A stretch of DNA of 64,000 nucleotides from JAAXIE01 sp965263155 (GTDB lineage: Bacteria; Chloroflexota; Dehalococcoidia; Lucifugimonadales; JAAXIE01), in assembly GCA_965263155.1 (NCBI GenBank), contig OZ253586.1:806001-870000 (forward strand). Reading direction: 5' to 3'. The notes beneath the pieces were generated by a model. The model made no database searches. It saw nothing but the letters and a program-made list of their open reading frames with translations, and had not been told where the DNA came from. Positions within the stretch are counted from its first letter, which is position 1. Each line of letters begins with the position of its first letter. A program made the translations under genes and the position numbers. Positions 1 to 9,517 of the stretch are shown piece after piece.

Positions 1-97
1 AACAGCGCGGGCAGTACAGGCTACCACCCCATCGCTTTACTAGGGGGTCGCCACAACCCTTGCAGAGGGGCGGGGCTGGGGCCCTCTCCATGGCCAT
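1..97 (-). CDS. Zinc-ribbon protein, N-terminal fragment (runs off window)
   Basis: Read on the minus strand from the ATG at 97 (a second ATG lies at 91), the frame stays open to the window edge. It gives a short lead followed by C-K-G-C-G-D-P-L-V-K-R and then S-L-Y-C-P-R-C, which is a CxxC...CxxC zinc ribbon. A homologous stretch with the same spacing and mostly synonymous or conservative differences is found on the same strand at about 13270-13340, which supports coding. The rest of the protein lies outside the window, so its role is unknown. Confidence 0.4.
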   Translation of the reverse strand, partial: MAMERAPAPPLCKGCGDPLVKRWGGSLYCPRC

Positions 98-850
98 CGC
101 CACCCTACCGCGCTCGTCGACGTCGGTTCTTTGGCTTGGACTTACGGCGGTTGGGGTGAGGCTTGACGCGCCACCAGAGGTCGCTCGCGGTTGGCTTCTT
201 CGGCACGGGACTCCTTTCGCCCCGTCGGGGGGAGAGAAACCCGTGCCATCGGGCGGTTGCTTGTAGGAAGCATCCCGCGGTAGGATCGGAAGGCCGGGTA
301 AGGCTTTCCGTTGGGCGGTTGGATTTTCCCTCCCCCTTCGGAGTAAGGCGCCAGTTCCTTATCTAAGGGCTGGCGTCACTTCTTTTTCTGAGGGGTTAAG
401 CGGAGCTTACGGACGCGGACGCCGTCGCGTCAAGCCTACCCCGGCTTTGATGCCAACCCCCCCCCCGCGTGATGCAAAAGCCCCCCCACGTGATGCGTCC
501 GAACGATGGAGCAGATAGTTAGTCAGCACGAGCCCGAGTAGACCAGACGGGACCGAGAAGGGCTTCTAGAGGTGTCTATTCTTGCGCGGTATCCCGCCGT
601 TACGGACATCAGGTAGTGATGCGCCACGTTCTGCGGGTGACAGTAAGTCCACGCAGTCGTAGCATAGACTAACGCCCGTCCTTCTCAGGGATGTAAATCA
701 AAGCCACGACCCACCGTACGAAACGGTACACTTGGCAGCGCACCCACCCCCATCTCCCGGCGATGGGTGGTGGCACTTTTCCGACCACGCCTGTTAAGGT
801 TGGTGGTTCTAGCTATCCTGCACCGTTGGCAGACAGCAAAGACAACATTT
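98..850. other. No gene recognised
   Basis: Short open frames occur but none has a recognisable product, a convincing ribosome-binding site or a codon pattern like its neighbours. Runs of C at about 461-490 are low complexity. No tRNA or rRNA was recognised. Confidence 0.4.
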
Positions 851-947
851 GGGGGGGAGTCAAATGTCGGAGTCAACAAGCCGAATTGAGATTGAGGAAT
901 GGATATCCGTCCTGCCGAACTCATCAGCAGTAGTCGTACGACACTAC

Positions 948-2277
948 CAGGCTGCGGAAAAAGGAATTTGTGAGTTAGGATGCCACGGAGACGCAGCGGA
1001 GGTGTGGGATGCGCGGAAGACGTGAGGAACAGGAAGTTATGCTGGCCTTCGTGGACATGGAGGGGCGAGTGCCGAAGGACCATCCACTCCGCACCGTCAA
1101 GACCGTGGCCGACGAGGCGCTGAAACGTCTCTCACCTGAGTTCGACCGGATGTACTCCAAGGTGGGCCGGGCATCGGTGCCACCGGAGCGATTGCTGAAG
1201 GCGTCGCTGCTCATCTCCCTCTACTCGGTGCGTAGCGAGCGGGCCTTCTGCGAGGAGCTGGAATACAATCTGCTGTTTCGCTGGTTTTTGGATATGAACC
1301 TGATGGAACGCAGCTTCGACCCCACGGTGTTCACCAAGAACCGGAAGCGATTGCTGGAACACAGGACAGGACAGGCCCTGTTCGACGAGGTGGTGTGGGA
1401 AGCGGACCGCCGGGGACTGCTGTCGGACGAGCACTTCAGTGTGGACGGGACGCTGATAGAGGCAGTGGCCAGCATCAAGAGCTTCCGACGGCGAGATGAG
1501 GGGGAGCCACCGCCCGACGACGACCCCGGCAATCCGTGGGTGGACTTTCGTGGGGAGAGGTTGAAGAACGAGACCCACGAGAGCAGGACGGACCCCGAGG
1601 CCAGGCTGATGCGGAAGGGTAAGGGCAGGGAGGCTAGGCTGTCCTTCATGGGCCACGCCCTGATGGAGAACGGCAACGGACTGCTGATGGACTTCATGGT
1701 GAGCAGGGCCACGGGTAGGGCGGAGCGTGAGGCTGTGCCCGTGATGCTGGACGATGCCCGGCAGCGGGGATACCGTCCCAAGACCCTGGGAGGTGACAAG
1801 GGCTACGACACGCGGGAGTGTGTCAGGGCCATGCGTAATCGGGGGGTGACGCCTCACGTAGCCCGAAGGACACACTCGGCGATAGACGGACGCACCACAC
1901 GGCACGCGAGCTACAGGGCGAGCCAAAAGGTCCGCAAGCGTGTGGAGGAGATATTCGGGTGGATGAAGACGGTGGGGGGATTCCGGAGGACGCGGTATCG
2001 GGGAGTTGAACGCACGGGGCTGGCTGGGTACTTTGTGGCTACGGCCTACAACCTGGTGAGGATGGCGAACCTGGTGTCGTGTGATAGGGCTCGGGCCGCT
2101 CAGGCAGTGTGATCCGCCTTGGGGGCAGTGCGCCCGAAAGGGTCTGACGGGATCCCCTAGCCCCTTCTGATCACCTATTGGGCCCGTGGGCCGGAACGCC
2201 ACACTCTCCAGCTAAAGACGCTCGCCGCCAGCTCAAACCAGTGCGCCTAGCCGGCAAAACTATTCTTCAGCAGCCTG
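948..2277 (+). mobile_element. IS5-type insertion sequence with terminal inverted repeats and 4-bp target duplication
   Basis: The left end reads CAGGCTGCGGAAAAAGG and the right end, reverse-complemented, reads CAGGCTGCTGAAGAATA, so the terminal repeats are imperfect but start identically. The element is flanked by direct repeats CTAC at 944-947 and 2278-2281. One DDE transposase gene fills it. At about 1.33 kb its size suits a single-gene IS5-superfamily element. The exact subgroup is not assigned. Confidence 0.85.
1009..2112 (+). CDS. IS5-type DDE transposase
   Basis: A 367-residue transposase with an N-terminal DUF772-like helical domain (about residues 25-125) and a DDE catalytic domain. 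Candidate acidic residues are the Asp in HFSVDGTLIEA, the Asp in GGDKGYDTRE and the Glu in RVEEIFGWMK, which is the characteristic IS5 C-terminal signature. A GGAGG precedes ATG 1009 at good spacing. It fills the element between the two inverted repeats, is full length and has no visible lesion, so the element could still be mobile. It presumably catalysed its own insertion into the small gene around it. Confidence 0.9.
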   Translation: MRGRREEQEVMLAFVDMEGRVPKDHPLRTVKTVADEALKRLSPEFDRMYSKVGRASVPPERLLKASLLISLYSVRSERAFCEELEYNLLFRWFLDMNLMERSFDPTVFTKNRKRLLEHRTGQALFDEVVWEADRRGLLSDEHFSVDGTLIEAVASIKSFRRRDEGEPPPDDDPGNPWVDFRGERLKNETHESRTDPEARLMRKGKGREARLSFMGHALMENGNGLLMDFMVSRATGRAEREAVPVMLDDARQRGYRPKTLGGDKGYDTRECVRAMRNRGVTPHVARRTHSAIDGRTTRHASYRASQKVRKRVEEIFGWMKTVGGFRRTRYRGVERTGLAGYFVATAYNLVRMANLVSCDRARAAQAV

Positions 2278-2659
2278 CTACATAGAAAACGGAGAACCCA
2301 AGGTAGAGTCCGTGTATACGTCGAATCAAGAATTCACATCCCTTCACGCTGAGCAAACGACCATCGGCTCGCTCGCAAAGCTGACAGGACCTACACGTTA
2401 CCTTCTCCCAATAGCCGGAGGCATGGGCCTCGATCCGATGGTGCCCGGAATGCTGATCCAATTTCTGAGGAAAGGCATGCCGTTGCTCTACAACGGTATG
2501 TTTTTTCAACAGATTTCCCTCAAAGAGAATGCGGACAACACATACACGGCGACATTCTGGTCAGACACTCCGACAGAGGAAGAAGACGTGGAGGATGAGG
2601 ACGAACTTGACTGAAAGCCGACTATAGACCGCAGAATCACCCACCGAATACTGTGCTAA

Positions 2660-3835
2660 CTAGTCGCAAATACCAGTCGAAGTCAGCGACACCACGGCTT
2701 CTGCGACAAGGTCAGCAGCACATTGGACTTCTTCATCGGTGGTATAGCGGCCAAAGCTGAAGCGTATACTGGATTCAGCCTCTTCAGAGGTGAGTCCAAT
2801 AGCACGCAGGACGTGGGGCGGTTCGGGGATACCCGAGGTGCAGGCAGCGCCTGTTGACGCTGCCAGCCTAGGCTGCATGAGGCCTAAGAGGTCTGTCGCC
2901 ACAAGCCTTTCAAACCGCAGATTGGCGTTGCCCGGATGTCTTCGGCACCCCACAGGTCCGTTCAAATGTGCCGGAAACGCCCCGGAACGCACAAGCCTTA
3001 CGAAGGCGTCGCGCTGTTTGGCCACCCTCCGCCGCTCTTCCGGTCCCTCGGACCGTATGAAGTCCATGGCAGCTGCCATTCCGACACACAGCGGAACAGG
3101 GACGGTCCCGGAGCGCAGGCCATTCTGCTGCCCGCCGCCATGCATGAGGGGCTCTACTCTCGATTGTAGGTCTCTCCTGATGTACAGGGCCCCTATGCCC
3201 TGTGGCCCATAGACTTTGTGCCCCGACAGGCTGATTAGGTCGGCATGTGTGGCTAACTCGCCCATGTCCATGGCGCAAGGAGCCTGTGCAGCGTCGCAGT
3301 GGAACAAGACGTCGTACCGCCTGAGCAGGTTTGAGGTACGGTATACGTCTTGAATAGTCCCGACCTCGTTGTTAACCGCCATCACAGATGCGACGAGGAC
3401 TGTCTCGTCTAACATTGCTTCAAGCACCTGTAGGTCGACGAAGCCCTCACCGTCAACCGGGACCGTTTCCACGGTGAAGCCTTCACGTTCCTCCAATGCT
3501 CTAGCCACTGCCAACACGCACTTGTGCTCGATGGCGCTGACCAAGATACGTCTGCGCTCTGCGGGGGCCCGCCGTGCCAAGCCGAACAAGGCAAGGTTGT
3601 TGGCTTCCGTGGCCCCGGAAGTGAACACAATCTCGTCAGGGTCAGCGCCGATGAGCCCCGCCACGGACACGAGGGACTCATGGACCGCCTCCGCCGCCCT
3701 CCAACCCACCACATGGTCGGTTGAGTGCGGATTGCCAAAGGACTCCTGCCAATAGGGAGCCATTTTCTCCACGACACGCGGGTCCACGGGCGTGGTGGCT
3801 TGATAATCGGCGTAGATAGTATTCTTATCGCTCAT
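2660..3835 (-). CDS. sspA: Cysteine desulfurase, SspA/DndA-like
   Basis: A 391-residue PLP enzyme of the NifS/IscS class that takes sulfur from cysteine as an enzyme-bound persulfide. Visible residues are the PLP lysine K207 in SLSGHKVYGP, H104 in the AIEHK motif, D181 and Q184 in CDAAQ, and the catalytic cysteine C332 in TGAACTSG. It is transcribed divergently from a DUF4007-ATPase-PP-loop operon 97 bp away. This is the arrangement expected of a DNA phosphorothioation locus, so a role as sulfur donor to SspD is inferred. The catalytic loop is short, as in DndA-type enzymes. It could also serve general Fe-S biogenesis. Confidence 0.8.
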   Translation of the reverse strand: MSDKNTIYADYQATTPVDPRVVEKMAPYWQESFGNPHSTDHVVGWRAAEAVHESLVSVAGLIGADPDEIVFTSGATEANNLALFGLARRAPAERRRILVSAIEHKCVLAVARALEEREGFTVETVPVDGEGFVDLQVLEAMLDETVLVASVMAVNNEVGTIQDVYRTSNLLRRYDVLFHCDAAQAPCAMDMGELATHADLISLSGHKVYGPQGIGALYIRRDLQSRVEPLMHGGGQQNGLRSGTVPVPLCVGMAAAMDFIRSEGPEERRRVAKQRDAFVRLVRSGAFPAHLNGPVGCRRHPGNANLRFERLVATDLLGLMQPRLAASTGAACTSGIPEPPHVLRAIGLTSEEAESSIRFSFGRYTTDEEVQCAADLVAEAVVSLTSTGICD

Positions 3836-3871
3836 CCATACAGATCTCTATAGCAGCACTGACAAGCCAGC

Positions 3872-3900
3872 TTTACAATATACTAAGTGCCTGCTATCGT
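3872..3900 (+). promoter_or_regulatory. Putative sigma-70 promoter for sspBCD
   Basis: TTTACA at 3872-3877 and TATCGT at 3895-3900 are separated by 17 nt and lie 33 nt upstream of the sspB start. An AGGAG box lies just before ATG 3933. The -10 hexamer overlaps a perfect inverted repeat (see next entry). Confidence 0.45.
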
Positions 3901-3913
3901 CCACCTGGACGAT
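3896..3913. promoter_or_regulatory. Palindromic operator candidate between sspA and sspB
   Basis: ATCGTCC-ACCT-GGACGAT is a perfect 7-bp inverted repeat with a 4-nt centre. It overlaps the proposed -10 box and start site of sspBCD and lies in the intergenic region shared with sspA. This placement suits a repressor site. Which protein binds is unknown; the nearby DndB-like protein is one candidate, because DndB is reported to regulate dnd operons. Confidence 0.4.
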
Positions 3914-3932
3914 TACGCCAGTAGGAGCGTGG

Positions 3933-4907
3933 ATGCTCAGGGGCCCTCTTTACCGTGATGACTACCGCCCGCAGTTCTCAGGCCATGAGACGTTTCCCAT
4001 CCGCTATGGTTGGTTGAAGAAAGCCTTCGACGCGGTGCGAAACACCGAAGACCAAGAGGACAACAGGTACGTCTTCACCGGTCCAGAATCCATCGCCCGC
4101 TTCGGCGTAGGCAAGAACATGGTCGCCTCCATGCGCCATTGGGCCACAGTGGCCGGAATCATCGAGTCGCCAGCCGGTTGGAATGGTTTAAAGACGACCG
4201 AACTAGGGCGCCTTATCTTCGGTGATCAAGGCCTCGATCCCTACATGGAACACCCGGCCACGGCATGGCTAGTCCACTGGAACCTGTGCGGGCGGGATAC
4301 CAAGACCACTTGGTTTTGGGCCTTCCACTATTCTCCGTCCGCCTCCTTTGAGCGCGAGACCCTAGTTCAAGGCATTCTAAGGCTCGCCGAAGACAAGGAG
4401 TGGTCCCGTGCCTCCCCTGCCACCATCAGAAGGGATGTCTCCTGCTTCATTCGCACTTACGTTGCTCCAGCTACGTCTGGCGCGAACAGCTATGAAGATG
4501 GACTGGAATCGCCCTTGATCGAGCTTGGTCTGGTCAGAACGACGGGAAGGCGAGATGGCTTCCGCTTTGTGCGCGGGTTCAAGCCCTCCCTTGGGCCGGG
4601 AGTGTTCGGCTACGCCGTGACAGACTTCTGGAATCGGTCGTTCAATAATGCCAACACCCTATCGTTCGAGGCGCTGACCCATGAGCCAGGGTCGCCGGGA
4701 AGGGTCTTCCTCTTGGAAGAGAATGACATGGTGGACATGCTTGCTACTCTAGAGGACTGTAGCAATGGCATATACAGGTGGTCCGAGACTGCAGGACTGA
4801 AACAGCTCACACGCCATCGGGTCATATCCATTGAGGAGTCGCTGGAGTTCGTAGAGCTCGACTATAAGGCTGGACGCCAACCGGAGTTGAGCCGTGCCCT
4901 TAGCTAA
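3933..4907 (+). CDS. sspB: DUF4007 family protein, SspB-like
   Basis: A 324-residue protein starting with the signature of DUF4007: F-S-G-H-E-T-F followed by Y-G-W-L-K-K and then R-F-G-V-G-K-N-M-V with M-R-H-W downstream. This family corresponds, to my knowledge, to SspB, the DNA-nicking component of single-strand phosphorothioation systems. Start ATG 3933 has AGGAG at 3923-3927. It overlaps the next gene by 14 nt (4894-4907), so translational coupling with the ATPase gene is likely. The gene appears intact. I infer a role in exposing the DNA backbone for sulfur insertion. Confidence 0.75.
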   Translation: MLRGPLYRDDYRPQFSGHETFPIRYGWLKKAFDAVRNTEDQEDNRYVFTGPESIARFGVGKNMVASMRHWATVAGIIESPAGWNGLKTTELGRLIFGDQGLDPYMEHPATAWLVHWNLCGRDTKTTWFWAFHYSPSASFERETLVQGILRLAEDKEWSRASPATIRRDVSCFIRTYVAPATSGANSYEDGLESPLIELGLVRTTGRRDGFRFVRGFKPSLGPGVFGYAVTDFWNRSFNNANTLSFEALTHEPGSPGRVFLLEENDMVDMLATLEDCSNGIYRWSETAGLKQLTRHRVISIEESLEFVELDYKAGRQPELSRALS

Positions 4908-7900
4908 CCATGTGAACGTCACCCGGCGGTTTCAACGGGCGGTTCGGATCGACACCGACCTTGACGACCCTTCAGCGTTAGAGGGATACGTCTGCACACA
5001 ATCGTCGGCCACGGTCTTGGAGACGATGGCCCGTCACGTTGCGGAAACCGGCCAAGGAGCCTTCACCTGGACGGGACCTTACGGCAGTGGCAAGTCCAGC
5101 CTGTCGATGGCGCTCTCCGCCCTTTTAGGTCGAGATTCATATATGAGGTGGAACGCCGCGTCAGTCATGGGGACGGATACGGCTGAGGCCGTATGGAGTG
5201 CCATGCCCCCTCGGACCGATGGGTGGCAATCGCATCGGAAAACCCGGATACCACCGGGGGCCTTATCGTGTTCGTGGACGAGATGGGGAAGCTCCTTGAG
5301 GGTGCAGCGCGAGACGGGTCTGACGTCTATTTCCTCCAGCAAGTTGCGGAGATGGCTTCCCGCAGCCACGGCCGCCTAATCTTCATCGGCATCCTCCACC
5401 AAGCCTTCGAGGAGTACTCAAACCGTCTGTCTCGCGACGCGAGAGAGGAGTGGTCGAAGATACAGGGGCGCTTCATCGACCTCCCGGTGAATACCGGGGC
5501 CGACGAGCAGATTGCCCTTTTGGGACGGGCCATCGAAAGCCACCATTGGCCAGCGGAACCCAGCCCCTTGTGCAGATTGGTTGCTGGGTTGACCCATCGT
5601 GCTGCCTCCGGTGACCTGCCTCAGCTATTGGAGGACTGCTGGCCCCTACACCCGGTCGTCGCCTGCCTGCTAGGCCCCATCTCCCGGCGTAGGTTCGGTC
5701 AGAACCAGCGCAGCCTCTTCGGATTCCTGAATTCTACGGAACCTCGCGGATTCCAGGACTTCCTGCGCCGACCCCAAAGTGGGGAGTTGTATTCCACGGA
5801 CTTCCTTTGGGACTACCTCCACCTCAACCTAGAGCCCTCCATCATGGCTTCACCCGACGGGCACCGGTGGGCGTTGGCAGTCGACGCCCTGGAGCGGTGT
5901 CATGCCCTGGGTGGCGAAGAGTTGTACTTGTCCCTGCTGCAGACCATTGCGTTGGTGGATCTGTTTAAGGAGCGCTCCGGCCTAACGGCAAGCGTGGATG
6001 TGCTCACCTGCGCCTTCCACGACTCGGACCCTGAGGCCATAACGGACGCTCTAGCCCGACTGCAAGAATGGTCTCTGGTCGTCCACCGGAAGTTCAATGA
6101 CTCTTACAGCATCTTCGAAGGCAGCGACTTCGACGTGGACGGTGCCGTAGGCCGAGTACTGGAGACTATGGAGGACGTGGACTTCGCTAGGCTCAATGTC
6201 ATTGCGGACCTCAGGCCCATCGTGGCCAAGCGCCACTACCATGAAACTGGAGCCATGCGGTGGTTCGACATAGCGATCGCTCCTTTGTTTGGTGTCGAAG
6301 ATGGCCCAGGCAACTTTTGCCCACGGCACGGCGGGGTGGGGACATTCCTACTCGCGGTGCCGACGCAAAACGAAACTGCCGCCGTAGCAAGAGAAAACGC
6401 CCGGCAAGCTGTCGAATACGCGCAAAACTGGGACCTCGTTGTTGGACTTCCCCAGGATGCTTGGAACGTGCCGTCTCTGGCACGAGAGCTACTTGCCACC
6501 GAGCAGGTTAGGGACCAGTCCCGCGAACTGCAGGGCGATAGGGTGGCTCGGAGAGAGGTCGAGGCTCGCCTATCGACCCTGCACTCTCAGCTAGAGAGCG
6601 AACTGAAGCGGGCCGTCGATAGCGCCCTATGGCACGTCGCCGGTAGGGAACCTGAACGACTTACACAAGCCCAGCTTAACGGATTGGCGTCCGACCTAGC
6701 GCAACGCCGATTTGAGTGGGCCCCTAAGATGCACAACGAGCTTCTTAACCGGATGAAGCCGTCCAGCAACGCCATAGCAGCCCAGAACTTCCTGCTACGC
6801 CGTATGGCCCAGCACGAGGGCGAAGAGCGCCTGGGGATCGAAGGTTTCCCCGCGGAAGGCGGGCTGTTCGCATCTGTCCTAGAGAACAGCGGGATCTATC
6901 AAGGAACACCTAGAGGCTGGCGCTTCGTTCCCCCCACGTCGGAAGAGGGCGACCCTTGCAACCTCGCGCCGGCTTGGAGGGTCGCGACGGAGTTGCTGGA
7001 AGTCAATAGGCACCGCACCGTGTCGGTGTACGAAATCTACGAAGCCTGGCGGGAGCAGCCCCTCGGCATCAAAGACGGTCTGCTGCCGGTGCTGGTAGCA
7101 GCGTTCATTTTCTCACGGCGGCGCGAGGTCGCATTCTACCGGCAAAGCGTCTTCCAAGCCCGGGTAACTGACCTTGACATGGACTACTTGTCTAATGACC
7201 CCCGCGATGTCCAACTCCGCTGGATGGACCTCTCCGAAGACTCACGAGTGCTGCTCTCCGACATGGCGGGCATAGTTCGCGCTCTCGACCACGACAATTC
7301 CCTTCCCGACCTTGAGCCCATCGACGTAGCCAAGGGTCTGGTATCCATCCATGACCGCCTGCCACCCTGGACCGGGCGCACGCAACGATTATCTTCTAAT
7401 GCCAAACGGGTACGCCAGCTGTTCAAGCGGGCCAGCGACCCCAACAGCCTGATCTTCAACGACATCCCTCAGGCTCTCTCGAATGGCACGGGGACAGGCC
7501 ACGAGGCCTCGCTACAATCGATCTCGGACAACGTGCGCGAAGGGCTATTGGAACTGGAACAGGCATACCCTGCCATGTTGCACCGGCTGAGGGAAACCCT
7601 ATTGAGTGAACTGCAGGTCCCCAATGCCTCAGCACTGATGCTGGCGGAGTTACGGGCCCGGGCTGAAAACGTCCGGGGCCTGAGCGGAGACCACCGTATG
7701 GAAGCCTTTGTGATGCGCCTTGCCAACTTCGGCGGGGCAGATACCGATATGGAGAGCTTGGCCAGCATGGTGGCCAACAAGCCCTCGCGTAGCTGGGTGG
7801 ACGCGGACATAGACCAAGCTACCGTGGACCTCGCTGACATGGCACAGAGGTTCATGCGCGTTGAGTCTTATGCTCACGTCAAGGGGCGTCCCGACAAACG

Positions 7901-8162
7901 CCATTCCATGGCGGTGACGGTGGGTTTTAGCGGCCGGCCTGAGACCGTGCACCACGAGTTCGATATCAGCTCCTTGGATCTCCCGCAGGTCGAAGCCCTA
8001 ATCTCTAGAATGAAAGAGGCGCTGCAGGACACAGGCGAGGAGAGGCGGAACGTCATCTTGGCCGCTTTGGCCGAACTCAGCGCCCCCTACTTGAAACCGG
8101 TTGATGCCGAAAGCTGGACAACTCTCATAAAGACAAAGCAGGCGGGTAATCGTATATGGTAG
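4894..8162 (+). pseudogene. sspC: SspC-like P-loop ATPase, frameshifted near the 5' end
   Basis: The first frame (from 4894) encodes an N-terminal ATPase segment with Walker A GPYGSGKSS at residues 61-69. The rest of the protein lies in another frame, open from about 5187 to 8162, with a Walker B-like LIVFVDEMGK near 5262. A net -1 (or +2) shift between about 5187 and 5260 is needed to join them. Only about 54 codons separate Walker A from the proposed Walker B, which looks short to me and may mean that coding DNA is also missing. The long second part (about 990 codons) has no further lesions. The gene sits between sspB and sspD, overlapping both, where the SspC ATPase belongs. Whether it is a real mutation, an assembly error or programmed frameshifting is undecided. 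Confidence 0.7.
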
Positions 8163-8992
8163 GTAGGGAGCAGCATGTGTTGGGCCTCTCCGGGGGGCGC
8201 GACAGCGCCGCCCTTGCAGTCTACATGAGGCAGAACCACCCTGAGCTTGACATCGATTACTTCTTCACCGATACCGGCAAGGAGTTGCCGGAGGTATACC
8301 AGTTCCTAGTCAAGCTGGAGGGGTTCCTTGGTCAGCCGATTGTGCGTTTGAACCCAGACCGCGACTTCGACTTCTGGCTGAAACAGTACAACAACTTCCT
8401 CCCGTCACCCCAGACCCGCTGGTGTACTCGCCAGCTGAAGCTGCGCCCCTTCGAACAGTGGATTAAACCTAGCCTCGACGCGGGCTATACTGTGTATAGC
8501 TACGTCGCCATACGGTCCGACGAAGAGTACCGAGAAGGGTATGCCTCCAAGCACGACAACCTCATTGTACGGCTTCCCCTGAAAGAAGCAGGTATCGACA
8601 AGGGTGGGGTGCTTGATATACTCGACGGCGTCGGCCTGGGACTGCCACAGTACTACGAATGGCGCACTCGTAGTGGCTGCACTTTCTGCTTCTTTCAGCA
8701 AAAGATCGAGTGGGTGCGGCTGATGGAGAGGCACCCCGGCTACTTCGAGGAAGCCAAGAGCTACGAGAAAAACGCCATCGACCACGGCTCGCCTTTCACA
8801 TGGAGCCACGGTGAGTCTCTGGACGACCTGAGTCGGCCGGAGCGTATAGCGGAGATCAGGGAGGACCACCAACGGAGATTGGAACGCATGCGAGGCAAGC
8901 GCCAGATCAATCCCCTGCGTCCAGACGCAGAGCCTCTCGACATAGACGACCTCTACGGTCAAGCGAAGATATGTCTGGCGTGCCATAAATGA
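8156..8992 (+). CDS. sspD: PAPS-reductase-like ATP pyrophosphatase, SspD/DndC-like
   Basis: A 278-residue PP-loop protein with SGGRDS at residues 12-17. It has the cysteines expected of an Fe-S-bearing DndC-type enzyme: C90 in RWCTRQLK, C175 and C178 in SGCTFCFF, and C273/C276 at the extreme C-terminus. DndC/SspD proteins hydrolyse ATP and, with the cysteine desulfurase, activate sulfur for transfer to the DNA backbone. The start overlaps the end of sspC by 7 nt, marking one operon. Its length is ordinary for SspD. The gene appears intact, which argues against complete abandonment of the locus. Confidence 0.8.
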   Translation: MVGREQHVLGLSGGRDSAALAVYMRQNHPELDIDYFFTDTGKELPEVYQFLVKLEGFLGQPIVRLNPDRDFDFWLKQYNNFLPSPQTRWCTRQLKLRPFEQWIKPSLDAGYTVYSYVAIRSDEEYREGYASKHDNLIVRLPLKEAGIDKGGVLDILDGVGLGLPQYYEWRTRSGCTFCFFQQKIEWVRLMERHPGYFEEAKSYEKNAIDHGSPFTWSHGESLDDLSRPERIAEIREDHQRRLERMRGKRQINPLRPDAEPLDIDDLYGQAKICLACHK

Positions 8993-9001
8993 CGTGCATT
9001 G

Positions 9002-9487
9002 ATGCTCAAACGAGTCGATATAGTCAATAGACCACCCAACCGAATAAGGTATGGCTGGCCGCTCCACATCGCGGACTGGCAATTACTCCCGCGGGAACTG
9101 CAGTCAGGAGCCCGATGGCAATCGAGGCCTTTGGGACATGCATCGAAAAAAAGCATTCCGCCTACCACTGGGGTCTACATGATGTGCGTACGTCCTCCGG
9201 ACGCTTCAAATTTGGCAGAACCAGTCAGCGACCTAATGGAGGTTATCTACGTGGGCAAATCCACTAATTTGAGAAACCGCTACGATGACCATCTCAATAC
9301 GCCTAGTCCCAAGGTTCGAGCTGCAAGGGAAACCTATTCCGATAGCCTCCGGTTCTGGTTTCTGCACATTCCAGCCGACCGCATCTCCATTGTTGAGAGC
9401 ATACTGATAACGTGCTTCGGTCCGCCCGCTAATGATCGTCCAGGGGAGATTTTTCCTCTGGAGGTTGGCCTCACTGTTAAGGCTTAA
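9002..9487 (+). CDS. GIY-YIG nuclease-family protein
   Basis: A 161-residue protein starting 9 nt after sspD (ATG 9002; a TTG immediately precedes it). All GIY-YIG landmarks are visible: GVY at 57-59, YVG at 83-85 in IYVGKSTNLRNR, arginines R91/R93, the metal-binding Glu at E132 and the Asn at N144. The catalytic set therefore seems complete. The spacing suggests co-transcription with sspBCD. Described Ssp systems use other effectors (SspE or SspFGH), so a GIY-YIG enzyme here may be an alternative restriction or processing component. That role is inference only. Base composition falls towards AT here compared with sspBCD. Confidence 0.75.
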   Translation: MLKRVDIVNRPPNRIRYGWPLHIADWQLLPRELQSGARWQSRPLGHASKKSIPPTTGVYMMCVRPPDASNLAEPVSDLMEVIYVGKSTNLRNRYDDHLNTPSPKVRAARETYSDSLRFWFLHIPADRISIVESILITCFGPPANDRPGEIFPLEVGLTVKA

Positions 9488-9517
9488 CGAATAGCAGACT
9501 ATAAGGTAGGTGATGAT

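Larger units (their letters stand above)
864..2614 (+). pseudogene. Small hypothetical gene interrupted by an IS element
   Basis: The start is ATG 864, with a strong G-rich Shine-Dalgarno (851-859) just upstream. The frame runs 28 codons to TAC at 945-947, where the insertion sequence begins. After the element and the second copy of the 4-bp target CTAC (2278-2281), codon ATA at 2282 continues in the same reading frame for 110 codons to the TGA at 2612-2614. Joined at the duplication, the two parts give an uninterrupted protein of 138 residues with a very acidic tail (EEEDVEDEDELD). The product matches nothing I recognise. The 3' part could still be translated from GTG 2312, but the intact gene is lost. 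Confidence 0.75.

Noticed and set aside
1132..2202. Long minus-strand open frame across the IS element
   Set aside because: It is antisense to the transposase, has Pro/His-rich composition and matches no family; the plus-strand protein has clear DDE motifs.
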